Shown: in pieces, positions 1 through 7,968 of the stretch
Layout of the letters: the number at the start of each line of letters is the position of its first letter
Numbering within the stretch: position 1 is the stretch's first letter
Source: a virus
Reading direction: 5' to 3' (one strand)
Virus record (IMG/VR): IMGVR_UViG_3300031705_000055
Coordinates: 1-22,835 of that record
DNA: 22,835 nucleotides
Notes under the pieces: model-generated
Told to the model about the DNA's origin: nothing
Seen by the model: the letters and a program-made list of their open reading frames with translations, nothing else
The model's database searches: none
Made by a program: the position numbers and the translations under genes

Positions 1-135
1 GTTAATTCTGCATTAGTTTTTTTTTGGACTATCGGAAACGACTACTTGAGAGATTCGCTAACCTCTTTACAGGAGGAACAGGCGACCAAAAGCAGCAAAG
101 CTTCGGTAAGAAGTGGGGTTGGTATTCAATACTAA
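1..135 (+). CDS. 3' end of upstream gene, tail-chaperone-like 0-frame (partial)
   Basis: This is the only + frame open at the left edge; the other two have stops at 3-5 and 14-16. It runs in from outside and ends with TAA at 133-135. Only about 44 residues are visible, without a recognisable domain. The gene crosses a run of nine T (17-25) and overlaps the next reading frame by more than 100 nt. That arrangement is typical of siphovirus tail assembly chaperone pairs (lambda G/GT type), where a short product and a frameshifted longer product are made. The assignment rests on this arrangement and on the tail genes that follow, not on the sequence itself. It could instead be an unrelated gene that simply overlaps the next one. 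Confidence 0.5.
   Translation, partial: VNSALVFFWTIGNDYLRDSLTSLQEEQATKSSKASVRSGVGIQY
17..25 (+). promoter_or_regulatory. T9 slippery run, candidate -1 frameshift site
   Basis: Nine consecutive T. In the incoming frame the codons are GTT TTT TTT TGG, so the heptamer T TTT TTT (18-24) has the correct X XXY YYZ phase for a -1 shift. The shift would continue at TTG 24-26 in the frame of the next product. RNA polymerase slippage on T9 would be an alternative mechanism. I see no convincing downstream pseudoknot. Confidence 0.5.
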
Positions 136-248
136 TGAGTTTATGTAGTGAAGATTTATTAAAGTTAGATGAAGCTACAAAGATAAGCATAGAACAAGCG
201 TTTACCTTCATGAGTTACAAACGAGATCAAGACAGAATAAAGAAATGA
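24..248 (+). CDS. Tail-chaperone-like protein, probable -1 frameshift extension
   Basis: This frame opens after a stop at 3-5. Its only early start codon is a TTG at 24-26, directly on the T9 run, with no ribosome binding site, so it is more likely entered by a -1 shift from the frame above than by its own initiation. The C-terminal half, with FGKKWGWYS, LLKLDEATK and AFTFMSYKRDQDRIKK, resembles small proteins I know upstream of tail genes in Bacteroidota phages and prophages. If it is a tail assembly chaperone extension, it would bind the tape measure protein during tail assembly. The stop overlaps the next start as ATGA at 245-248, which implies coupled translation. The family call is moderate; the shifted expression is inferred. 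Confidence 0.6.
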   Translation: MDYRKRLLERFANLFTGGTGDQKQQSFGKKWGWYSILMSLCSEDLLKLDEATKISIEQAFTFMSYKRDQDRIKK

Positions 249-700
249 AAACATTCAAAGCAGTAGTAAACCAATTTAAGGATATTTGTGAAGCACATAA
301 ACAGCTGAACTCTTTTTCCTTTGGTGATATATTCGAAGTAGATTTAAGTAATGAGATGAACTTTGCAAAGGCTCATTTAATAGAGCAACCTGCAACGATA
401 AACAATAGAGATTTCGTATTCACGTTTGACTTGCTTGTTATGGATTTAGTGGCAGCAGATGGCTCTAATGAACCCGATGTATTGAATGACACCTTCTTGA
501 TAGTATCAGACATTTATAGAGAGTTTAAAAACGGTATAGCAAAATCAACTTCACCGATGACTTCTAGAGATTTCGTGGTAAGTGATAGTATAACCTGTGA
601 ACCATTTACAGACAGGTTTGAGAATCTATTAGCAGGTTGGAAGGCAACTATCTCAATTACAGTACCATCACACAATAACGCTTGTAACAGTCCAATTTAA
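245..700 (+). CDS. Hypothetical neck/tail-terminator-like structural protein
   Basis: A 151-aa mixed alpha/beta protein with no signal peptide or membrane segment. Length and position (after the chaperone-like pair and before a gp10-like protein) match the tail terminator or head-tail joining proteins of siphoviruses. The C-terminal stretch LLAGWKATISITVP followed by NACNSPI is a pattern I associate with conserved hypothetical structural proteins of Bacteroidota phages. The start ATG overlaps the previous stop as ATGA, and its TAA shares one base with the next ATG (TAATG at 698-702). The role is inferred from context; the sequence alone does not prove it. Confidence 0.65.
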   Translation: MKTFKAVVNQFKDICEAHKQLNSFSFGDIFEVDLSNEMNFAKAHLIEQPATINNRDFVFTFDLLVMDLVAADGSNEPDVLNDTFLIVSDIYREFKNGIAKSTSPMTSRDFVVSDSITCEPFTDRFENLLAGWKATISITVPSHNNACNSPI

Positions 701-1224
701 TGGCTGCATTTGATTATGATAAAACAAATAAAGCCTTGCGAAAGTTTGGTCTTGATGTCGTTATTCGTGCTGCAAGTTTATTACAATCTAGAAAGCGTGG
801 TTACGATACTGGTCGTCTGTATAAGTCAATGGACTCAGACCTTCAAGTAGCAGCGAATAGCATCAGTTTAAAATTCAAGATGGAAGATTACGGTCTTGCG
901 ATTGATAAAGGTAGAAAGCCAAGTAGTTCAGGAAGTGGTTCTGAATTATACCCTAAGATATTAGAATGGGTAAAGAGGAAAGGGTTAAGGCCTAGAAACT
1001 CAAAAGGTCAGTTTCAGGCTTGGAAGAATAAAGAAAAACAACAACGAGGTATTGCATATGTAGTAACTCGAAAGATAAATAGATTTGGATATGAAGGAAC
1101 TAACTTCTTTACTGACGCGTTTGCAATGAAGTATAAGAAGCTTCCTCGAGTATTAGTAAAAGCTTTTGGATTAGATGTAGAATCTTTTCTATCTCAAACA
1201 ATAGACGAAGTAAATAAAAAGTAA
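700..1224 (+). CDS. Putative tail completion / HK97 gp10-like protein
   Basis: A 174-aa basic protein. It has a helical N-terminus, then YDTGRLYKSMDSDLQVAANSISLKF and EDYGLAIDKGRKPSS, a central basic region rich in K, R and G (about 95-125), and a helical C-terminus. The order 'TGRLxxS ... xxYGxxIDxGRxP' followed by a basic loop is typical of the gp10/neck-type proteins that complete the head-proximal end of the tail in siphoviruses. It starts on the last base of the previous stop (TAATG) and ends the same way, so it lies in a tightly coupled late operon. A structural role is likely; exact placement in the virion is uncertain. Confidence 0.65.
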   Translation: MAAFDYDKTNKALRKFGLDVVIRAASLLQSRKRGYDTGRLYKSMDSDLQVAANSISLKFKMEDYGLAIDKGRKPSSSGSGSELYPKILEWVKRKGLRPRNSKGQFQAWKNKEKQQRGIAYVVTRKINRFGYEGTNFFTDAFAMKYKKLPRVLVKAFGLDVESFLSQTIDEVNKK

Positions 1225-2777
1225 TGGCAACAACGGTAACAAGTCCTAACTATTGGACGCTAACATTAACGAGTAATACTGCAAGTACATTCAACTTCAA
1301 ATTTGTGGTTGATATAACTATCGGCGGTGTTGTAGTAGCTCGTATTAAACAACCTAAGAACATCAACGGTTCAGCTCATATGTCTTTTGAAAAGATAGTG
1401 AAGAACTACATTGATATATCTCAGAAGCATAAGAATACAATTACAGGTACTCAATACGATTCTATTCACTTGATGCCACAAAACATACCTAACCCAAGCG
1501 GTTCTACATTCAATGACTATATTGCTTCTAAAAATAGTGGCGACCTTAGAACGGTTCTGTTTGAGTTCTATGAAGAGTATTCAAGTACATCAGGAGGAGC
1601 TATTACGGTAAACGCTTCAGGTGCTTCTGATATTACTAAAGCATTAATTAACTTTGCAGATAGCTGGGAGGATCAAAAGACGTTTGACTTGACTAAGTTT
1701 GATTTTGATGCACAAGCAACACCTTCACAATTCATTACTGATAGACCAACGGATACCACAAATCAAAACGATTTAGAAGGTAAGATAGCACAATTAACGA
1801 GTGCGAATGACTACCAGACTATGGCGTTGTTCAATGAAGATTCTACCTACTTCAATACTGAAAATGGTAGATTCTTGTATAAGTTTTATGAAGATAAACC
1901 TGATACTTATGGAGCAAACGATAACCATGTAGGTATTATATCGGTACAGAATAATAGTGCAGCTGGTTCGGAAACACCATCATCATCTAATACAGAAGAT
2001 GAGTACTTAATTTACTTAGCTTGTGGTGGTGCTAACGTTATGAATATGAAATACGATTTGTATGGAGGATACCAACCAACGGCAAGCATTAAATATTATA
2101 CTATTCAATATATAAATACAACTCATACGGCTAGTACTACTCGCATCACTTCAGCAGAAATAAAACAAGGCGAATATATACAGATAATAACGGTAGGAAC
2201 AACTGATTATACAACGATAGGTGCTGCTGATAATAATGTAGGAACTCTATTCTACGCAACAGGATCAACTGTGGGTACTGGAATAAGTCGAGCGTATGAA
2301 TACGCACATTTATCTAAAACATACTTATTTGAAATGGTAAGCGATGCAAATTGCAACTCATCAAAATACGCAGGTAAGAATTTAGCTTGGAAGAATAAGT
2401 ATGGTGTTTGGGATTACTACTATTTCGATGGGGCTTCATCTGATAAAGAGAACTTTAAGCGTTCAACACAGAGAGAGAATGTGGCAGGTTCATGGAATGC
2501 TACAGCGTTCACAATAGATACGTTTGAGCGTGGAAGGATTGACAAGGTAGAAGGTAATAAACTAACCACCATCAATACTAGATACATCGGCGAGGAATGG
2601 AACGAGCATTTCAAAGGCTTACTTATGAGCAACGAAGTACAAATTATCGAAGGAGGTAAGTCTTATCCTGTAAATATTAAGAACAACGCTTTAGATATTA
2701 AGACTAATCTAAACGATAAGCTAGTTCAGTACACATTCAATTATGAATATTCACACGCATTAAAATCTAGGGTTTAA
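1224..2777 (+). CDS. Large tail/baseplate structural protein with GTTDYT module
   Basis: A 517-aa protein of mostly predicted beta character, rich in S, T, N and Y, without signal peptide or membrane segment. The N-terminal part (1-240) begins with WTLTLTSNTASTFNFKFVVDI and resembles beta-rich tail proteins of Bacteroidota phages. At about 312-358 sits a module with YIQIITVGTTDYTTIGAADNNVGTLFYATG, a short glycine-rich unit that recurs in unrelated phage fibre and tail proteins. The region after it (360-517) is again beta-rich. Placed between the completion proteins and the next tail protein, it is probably a tail tip or baseplate component, possibly host-contacting. It overlaps both neighbours by one base. 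Confidence 0.65.
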   Translation: MATTVTSPNYWTLTLTSNTASTFNFKFVVDITIGGVVVARIKQPKNINGSAHMSFEKIVKNYIDISQKHKNTITGTQYDSIHLMPQNIPNPSGSTFNDYIASKNSGDLRTVLFEFYEEYSSTSGGAITVNASGASDITKALINFADSWEDQKTFDLTKFDFDAQATPSQFITDRPTDTTNQNDLEGKIAQLTSANDYQTMALFNEDSTYFNTENGRFLYKFYEDKPDTYGANDNHVGIISVQNNSAAGSETPSSSNTEDEYLIYLACGGANVMNMKYDLYGGYQPTASIKYYTIQYINTTHTASTTRITSAEIKQGEYIQIITVGTTDYTTIGAADNNVGTLFYATGSTVGTGISRAYEYAHLSKTYLFEMVSDANCNSSKYAGKNLAWKNKYGVWDYYYFDGASSDKENFKRSTQRENVAGSWNATAFTIDTFERGRIDKVEGNKLTTINTRYIGEEWNEHFKGLLMSNEVQIIEGGKSYPVNIKNNALDIKTNLNDKLVQYTFNYEYSHALKSRV

Positions 2778-5038
2778 TGGTACAGATAATAGCATATTCA
2801 CAAGATGGTGGTGATGCCACTTACTTAGATTTGGGGGCTATAAGTATCAAAGCTACCTACTCGAGTAAGGAGATACAAGATATAACCTCTCAAAAGAGTA
2901 ATTACACCCATAACATTACGCTCCCGTATAGTAAAACTAACAATGATTTCTTTGCTCACTATTACGAAGTGAATGTCGATGGTGTATTTAGGGCAGATGT
3001 TAAGGCTTCGTGTTCTATTTACGTAGATTCAAACCTACAATTTGAGGGTTATTTACAATTATTAAGAGTTGATAACCTAAAAGAGAACTATACCGTTATC
3101 TGTTATGGTGATATAGCTAACCTAGCTACTGAATTAGGAGAGTCAAAGCTGAATGATTTAGATTTATCTAAGTACAATCACCTATTATCACAAGCTAATA
3201 TTCTAAATAGTTGGAGTGGCGTTACCGATTACATAGGAACTCAACCAGATGGAGTTGAGATATTGTATCCTATCATTGATTATGGTTCTGTTTATCATGG
3301 CGATACGTTAAATACAAACGCAGGAGCAATTAAGCCAAGAGATTTAAAACCGTCCATTCAACTAAAGGCATTGTTAGACGTAATATTAGAGAGTGCAGGA
3401 TACACAATTAGTTCTACATTCTTAAATAGTACATTCTTCACTAGTCAATACATGACTTTAGGGGGTGAGGTTAAGGGTGCTATTACTGATTTAGTAGATG
3501 GGTTTAAAGTTGGTATGAATGCAGACCAAACGCCAACAAGCTCCTCAACTATTGAATTCAATAACGAAACTACTGCAAGTGGGTATTATGATATAAATGG
3601 TAATTTTAGTTCATACAACTACAACGCACCTCATGCAGGAAATTACAACTTTAAAGTACAGGTGGTGTTAAATATTACCCTATCATCTAATTTTGGATTT
3701 AGAGTTTATTTGTACACAAATGGACTTCCTACTGCATGGAAAAACATACCTGAACCTGCAACATCAGGACTATCGGTACATACTTTTGATTTTGAATCAA
3801 TATACCAAACATCTGGGGATGGCGTAAAAGTTGTTTTAGTTAGGGTTAATGGAGATAACACTACGACTACAATAGAAACATCAGGAACGATAAACAGCAT
3901 TCTATACGATTCATTCTTTAAACTTACCTCTATTCCTATTGCAGTTGAAGGTGGTACAGTAGAGTTAGGTGCAGGAAATAACTTACTATCTAAAGATAAA
4001 CAAGTTGATTTTATCAAAGCTATATTCTCAAGGTACAACCTAATTGCTGAATCTGACAAGGATATTCCTAATCAATTAAATATTGAACCAATACAAGACT
4101 ACAGAGATGCAGGAACTTCTAAAGATTGGACTGATAAATTAGATGTTTCTAAGAGTATATTAATAGAGCCAACAAGTAAATACAGAAAGGCAGAGATTAA
4201 CTTAACGGATAAAGAAGATAAGGATATAAATAATGAGGACTGGTTAGACGAGAAAGGTACAATCTACAACTCATACACGTTCCCATTTTATGGGGATTTT
4301 GGAAGTGGAGAATTGAAAGTGCCGACTATATTTTCAAGCTTTGTGCCTGATAAGATCCCTAATAATAGAATGTTTATTTCTAAGCATTACAAGTGGAACA
4401 ACGGAGAAGCCGAAGCTGTAACGACTAAGCCAAAGCTATTCTATTATAGTGGACTTAAAAACTTACCAACAGATTCAAACTTTGAATTAATGAATGAACC
4501 CGCAGGCACTTATTCAGAACGCACAGCTTATCCGTTTTGCCATCACTATTCCATGGCAGGTAATATGGTTGTAAATACGGATAAAGATATTCGTTTCAAG
4601 AGCGGTTCGGTTAAGTATCAAAATGACATTGTAGAAACACAAACCAACAACGATGTTTATACAGATTACTGGGGTGATTCTTTAAACAATATCTACAATA
4701 AAGGTGCGAGAATTATGAGTGCTTACTTCTATTTAGATAGTCAAGACATATCAGACTTTAAATATAACGATAAGGTATTTGTAAAGGATTCTTATTGGTT
4801 AATTAATAAGATAGATAGTTATGCGATGGGTGTAGGTAGTTCGACTAAGGTGGAGCTTATAAAAATAATTGAAACTCCTGACGATAGTGTCTGTGCTTTA
4901 ACTATGATCTCATCTAATGTGGATGGTTCAACTAATTGGGTAGATGCAAGTGGTACAGCTACAGCCCCTACAGCGTTATGCTGTGAAGCTAATGGAATGA
5001 CTTACAGTAGTGGTCATGGTGGTAAATGTTATTGGTAA
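2777..5038 (+). CDS. Large tail/baseplate hub-like structural protein
   Basis: A 753-aa protein, the largest in the window. The N-terminus carries LGAISIKATYSSKEIQDITSQKSNYTHNITLPYSKTNNDFFAHYYEVN, a pattern I associate with big tail proteins of Bacteroidota siphoviruses (folded domain, then a small domain with SIYVDSNLQFEGYLQLLRV). It is mostly beta-rich with aromatic repeats. The extreme C-terminus contains a Cys cluster: VCAL, then CCEANGMTY, then GKCYW as the final residues. Such a terminal CCExxG...KCYW tag recurs in related phage proteins and may be a small folded knob. A hub or distal-tail role is inferred from size and neighbours. Coupled by TAATG to both flanking genes. Confidence 0.65.
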   Translation: MVQIIAYSQDGGDATYLDLGAISIKATYSSKEIQDITSQKSNYTHNITLPYSKTNNDFFAHYYEVNVDGVFRADVKASCSIYVDSNLQFEGYLQLLRVDNLKENYTVICYGDIANLATELGESKLNDLDLSKYNHLLSQANILNSWSGVTDYIGTQPDGVEILYPIIDYGSVYHGDTLNTNAGAIKPRDLKPSIQLKALLDVILESAGYTISSTFLNSTFFTSQYMTLGGEVKGAITDLVDGFKVGMNADQTPTSSSTIEFNNETTASGYYDINGNFSSYNYNAPHAGNYNFKVQVVLNITLSSNFGFRVYLYTNGLPTAWKNIPEPATSGLSVHTFDFESIYQTSGDGVKVVLVRVNGDNTTTTIETSGTINSILYDSFFKLTSIPIAVEGGTVELGAGNNLLSKDKQVDFIKAIFSRYNLIAESDKDIPNQLNIEPIQDYRDAGTSKDWTDKLDVSKSILIEPTSKYRKAEINLTDKEDKDINNEDWLDEKGTIYNSYTFPFYGDFGSGELKVPTIFSSFVPDKIPNNRMFISKHYKWNNGEAEAVTTKPKLFYYSGLKNLPTDSNFELMNEPAGTYSERTAYPFCHHYSMAGNMVVNTDKDIRFKSGSVKYQNDIVETQTNNDVYTDYWGDSLNNIYNKGARIMSAYFYLDSQDISDFKYNDKVFVKDSYWLINKIDSYAMGVGSSTKVELIKIIETPDDSVCALTMISSNVDGSTNWVDASGTATAPTALCCEANGMTYSSGHGGKCYW

Positions 5039-5181
5039 TGATAAACGAAGTTATAAAAGGTATTTGTCAAGGCAAAATAAAACCTAGCAAAGAGAATGAG
5101 ATAGCGTTTGGATTGAATGAATATCCGACCACATTTAAGAAAGCTTGGAAACAAATAAAAGAATTATGGCACAAGAGGTAG
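5038..5181 (+). CDS. Small hypothetical protein between tail protein and tape measure
   Basis: A 47-aa basic protein starting MINEVIKGICQGKIK and ending LWHKR. Its ATG shares one base with the preceding stop (TAATG at 5036-5040), the same coupling seen at the junctions before it, which supports real translation. It overlaps the tape measure start (ATG 5166) by 16 nt. No domain is recognised. Being immediately before the tape measure, it may take part in tail assembly, but this is position only. Confidence 0.55.
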   Translation: MINEVIKGICQGKIKPSKENEIAFGLNEYPTTFKKAWKQIKELWHKR

Positions 5182-6758
5182 TATTAGATTTAGTTGCCAA
5201 TGACAAGGCTTCTAAAGTTGTAAAAGGAACATCAAAAGAGATTAAAGGAGCTACAACAGAAGCAACCTTAATGAGTGGAGCTATGAACACTGTAAGAGGT
5301 GCGATGGTTAAGGTTAAGGCTACTGGAAAATTAATGTTTGGAAGCATTAAGGCAGGACTTATTAGTACTGGTATCGGTGCGTTTGTAGTTGTGATCGGTT
5401 CGCTTGTGGCGTATTTTACACAGACTAAAAAAGGGGCTGAACTACTAGAGCAAGCATTTGCAGGAATAGGAGCAGCGATTTCAGTTCTTACAGATAGGAT
5501 TTCTGCTATTGGTGGAGCTATTATGAAAGTCTTTTCAGGAGATTTTAAAGGGGCAGCCGAAGATGTAAAAGGGGCTTTAAGTGGTATAGCAGATGAGATA
5601 GTATCTGAGGTGGATGCAGCGGTAAGACTTAAGGGTGAACTTCAAAATATTACAGATGCCACAAGAGGGTTTAATATTGAAAAGGCTAAAACAAACCAAG
5701 AGATTGCTAAGGCTTTATTATTAGCAGAAGATGAACACGCAAGTAATGAGGTTAGACTAGAAGCATTAAAAGCTGCATTAGTATTAGAAGAGCAAACTAC
5801 AGCTAAACAATTAGAACTTCAACGAAGAAAAGTAGCAGCCATAGAAGAAGAGGTCGGTTTAGGCGAAAGTTTAGAAGAGGATTTACAACGATTGAATGAT
5901 GAGAAGATTCGTTTAATTGAATTAGAAACGGCATCTATAAAACAAAAGAAAAAGGTAGTTACTCAGGTAAATGACTTTGAGAAAAGCATAAACGCAGAAG
6001 CAGTAGCAAGATATAATAAACAGTTAAAACTTAAAGAGGAATCTGATAAATTAGAATCCGATAGACTAATTAAACAAGCCGAATACAGAGAAACGGCTAT
6101 TGATGCGATTACAAACAAATTCAAACTTGCAAGAGATGAGAGTGAAATAGAAGCCGTTGAAAGGGAAAAGGATAAGCAATTAGCAGAACTCGAAAGATTA
6201 GAAGCAAGTGAACAAGCCAAGGCAGATGTAGAAGCTTTCTTTAGCGATAAGATAGTAGGCATTAAAACCACACAAGCAGCCAAAGAAAAGAAGTTAGAAC
6301 TAGCAAAAGTCAAAGCAACAACAGATACAAACAACGCTACACTTGCATTGGTTGGAGGTTTAGCTGGTGCATTAGGTAAGTTAGCAGGAGATTCAAAAGG
6401 TTTGGCTATCGGTGAAGCTACAATTTCGACTTACTTAGGAGCAACGAAAGCACTAGCAGCAGGAGCAGGTACTCCAGTAGGTTATATTAATGCTGCAGCA
6501 ATTATAGCAACAGGTTTATCGAATGTTAAAACTATTATAAGCACTGATGTAGGGAGTGGTTCAGGTGGGAGTGTTCCTAACGTTGGTTCTGTAGGTGGAA
6601 ATATAGCAGCATCAATTCCAGCTCAAACAGGTTTAGGCGATGTAGTAGATACCATTAACGGACAAGGACAACAACCAGTACAAGCATACGTAATATCACA
6701 AGAAGTAACAGACAGCCAAGAGGCTCAAGCATATATTAATAACCAAAGAACCCTATAA
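5166..6758 (+). CDS. Tape measure protein (short)
   Basis: About 530 aa from ATG 5166; an in-frame TTG at 5145 would add seven residues but has no better upstream signal. Architecture: N-terminal MAQEVVLDLVANDKASK, a hydrophobic segment around 55-80 (SIKAGLISTGIGAFVVVIGSLVAYF), further amphipathic Ala/Gly stretches to 145, a long charged coiled coil (about 155-385), a second Gly/Ala hydrophobic block (about 385-455), and a Gly/Ser-rich tail ending QAYVISQEVTDSQEAQAYINN, a C-terminal motif I associate with Bacteroidota phage tape measures. Tape measures set tail length and enter the host envelope during DNA delivery. At roughly 1.5 angstrom per residue the length suggests a tail near 80 nm. 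Unusually, it lies just before the head genes. Confidence 0.8.
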   Translation: MAQEVVLDLVANDKASKVVKGTSKEIKGATTEATLMSGAMNTVRGAMVKVKATGKLMFGSIKAGLISTGIGAFVVVIGSLVAYFTQTKKGAELLEQAFAGIGAAISVLTDRISAIGGAIMKVFSGDFKGAAEDVKGALSGIADEIVSEVDAAVRLKGELQNITDATRGFNIEKAKTNQEIAKALLLAEDEHASNEVRLEALKAALVLEEQTTAKQLELQRRKVAAIEEEVGLGESLEEDLQRLNDEKIRLIELETASIKQKKKVVTQVNDFEKSINAEAVARYNKQLKLKEESDKLESDRLIKQAEYRETAIDAITNKFKLARDESEIEAVEREKDKQLAELERLEASEQAKADVEAFFSDKIVGIKTTQAAKEKKLELAKVKATTDTNNATLALVGGLAGALGKLAGDSKGLAIGEATISTYLGATKALAAGAGTPVGYINAAAIIATGLSNVKTIISTDVGSGSGGSVPNVGSVGGNIAASIPAQTGLGDVVDTINGQGQQPVQAYVISQEVTDSQEAQAYINNQRTL

Positions 6759-6759
6759 A

Positions 6760-7347
6760 ATGAGAGTAGTAGAATTTGTAATAAACGAGGAAGAAGATGA
6801 TTTCGGAGTATTCGCAATTAGTCTAGTAGATAAACCTGCGATAGAAGAAAACTTCAGATACTTTTCAGAAGAGAAGCAAACCTTTGCGACCGTAGATACG
6901 GATGAGCGTATTGTAATGGGTGCAGTTATGATTCCTGATTTAGAGATTATTCGAGTAGATGAGAACGGAGAAAAGTATAAATGCTTCTTTTCTAAGGAAA
7001 CAGTGAAAAGAGTAAGCCAATTATATATGCTTAATTCTAAGCATCAAAACGCAACGATTGACCATGCAAGAACGGTGAATGGAATCACTACAATAGAAAC
7101 GTGGTTAGTAGCTGATACCAAGCACGATAAGACACAAGCGTTTGGGTTAAGTTATCCAGTAGGCACGTGGGTTGCGACTATGAAGATAGACAACGAGGAC
7201 ATATGGCAGAACTATATCAAAGAGGGTGTAGTTAAAGGTTTTTCTGTGGAGGGATACTTCAACGAAAAGAAGCAAGAGATGAGTGAAGATTCTACTTTAG
7301 CAGCTATCCGTCAAATCATTATGGAAGATGAAAACGCAACAAACTAG
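6760..7347 (+). CDS. XkdF-like prohead maturation protease
   Basis: 195 aa. Hallmarks of the putative phage serine protease XkdF family are all visible: FAISLVDKPAIEENF (18-32), GAVMIPDLEIIR (54-65), FFSKETV (76-82), DHARTVNGITTIETWLVAD (101-119), the Tyr/Pro/Gly/Thr/Trp run YPVGTWVATMKI (132-143) and KGFSVEGYF (159-167). His102 and Ser162 are plausible catalytic residues. It would cleave the scaffold and capsid precursor during prohead maturation. The scaffold-like and major capsid genes directly downstream agree. The start ATG lies one base after the tape measure stop. The protease call is confident; the catalytic residues are inferred. Confidence 0.82.
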   Translation: MRVVEFVINEEEDDFGVFAISLVDKPAIEENFRYFSEEKQTFATVDTDERIVMGAVMIPDLEIIRVDENGEKYKCFFSKETVKRVSQLYMLNSKHQNATIDHARTVNGITTIETWLVADTKHDKTQAFGLSYPVGTWVATMKIDNEDIWQNYIKEGVVKGFSVEGYFNEKKQEMSEDSTLAAIRQIIMEDENATN

Positions 7348-7374
7348 TTTTAATTGTATTATAAAATAAAGAAC

Positions 7375-7962
7375 ATGGAAACATTGAAGAAGATTAAGGT
7401 CTTACTAGGTATGGTGGAGGAAGTAACTCCAGTAGAATTAGAAGAGGCAAAAGAGCAAATGAAGTTCGAAGAGTTAGCTTTGGAAGATGGTACTATCGTT
7501 AGTGCTGATTCTCTTGAAGTTGGTTCTGCTGTATTCATTATGGTCGAAGAAGAAAAGCAACCTTTGCCAATTGGTGAATATGCTTTAGCTGACGGATCTC
7601 TTTTAGTTGTAGTTGAGGAAGGTATCATTGCCGAAATCAAAGCAGCAGAAGAGAAAGTTGAAGAAGAAGTAGTTGAAGAGGAAATGGCTACAGAAGACAA
7701 TTCTAAGTCAGCACTTATCGAAGCTATCGGAGTTCTTGAAAACTTAGTACAGGAGTTTAACTCTATCAAAGAGGAATTTGCATCTTTAAAAGTAGAAGCA
7801 AAAGAAAACGCTGTTAAGGTTGAAGAGTTCGAAGCAGTAGGTGAAGAAGTTAAACCAAATCCAGAAGGTAACTTTAGTTCAACGGTAAGTTTAACATCAG
7901 TAGAGTTTGGTAAATTATCAGCTCAAGGTAGAGTACAGTATTTAATTAACAAAAATAAATAA
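7375..7962 (+). CDS. Scaffold-like capsid assembly protein
   Basis: 195 aa from ATG 7375; a TTG at 7354 would add seven residues but the ATG follows an A-rich leader and fits better. Strongly acidic, with long Glu-rich helices. The core carries LEDGTIVSADSLEVGSAVFI and then GEYALADGSLLVVVEEGIIAEI, two beta-rich 'xLxDGTxIxxxxLexGxxVF' units, followed by a Glu-rich stretch and a coiled coil (about 120-165). This arrangement is typical of the protein between XkdF-type protease and major capsid protein in Bacteroidota phages and fits a scaffold digested by that protease. Function is inferred from context and composition. Confidence 0.7.
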   Translation: METLKKIKVLLGMVEEVTPVELEEAKEQMKFEELALEDGTIVSADSLEVGSAVFIMVEEEKQPLPIGEYALADGSLLVVVEEGIIAEIKAAEEKVEEEVVEEEMATEDNSKSALIEAIGVLENLVQEFNSIKEEFASLKVEAKENAVKVEEFEAVGEEVKPNPEGNFSSTVSLTSVEFGKLSAQGRVQYLINKNK

Positions 7963-7968
7963 AAGATT

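Noticed and set aside
3706-4059. 117-codon minus-strand ORF opposite the large tail protein
   Set aside because: Shadow of a strong + strand gene with tail-protein homology; no start signal or domain.
7354-7374. TTG start for the scaffold-like gene
   Set aside because: ATG 7375 seven codons downstream has the A-rich leader typical of the other genes; the same reasoning rejects the TTG starts at 5145 and 15201 and the ATG starts at 17729 and 18289.
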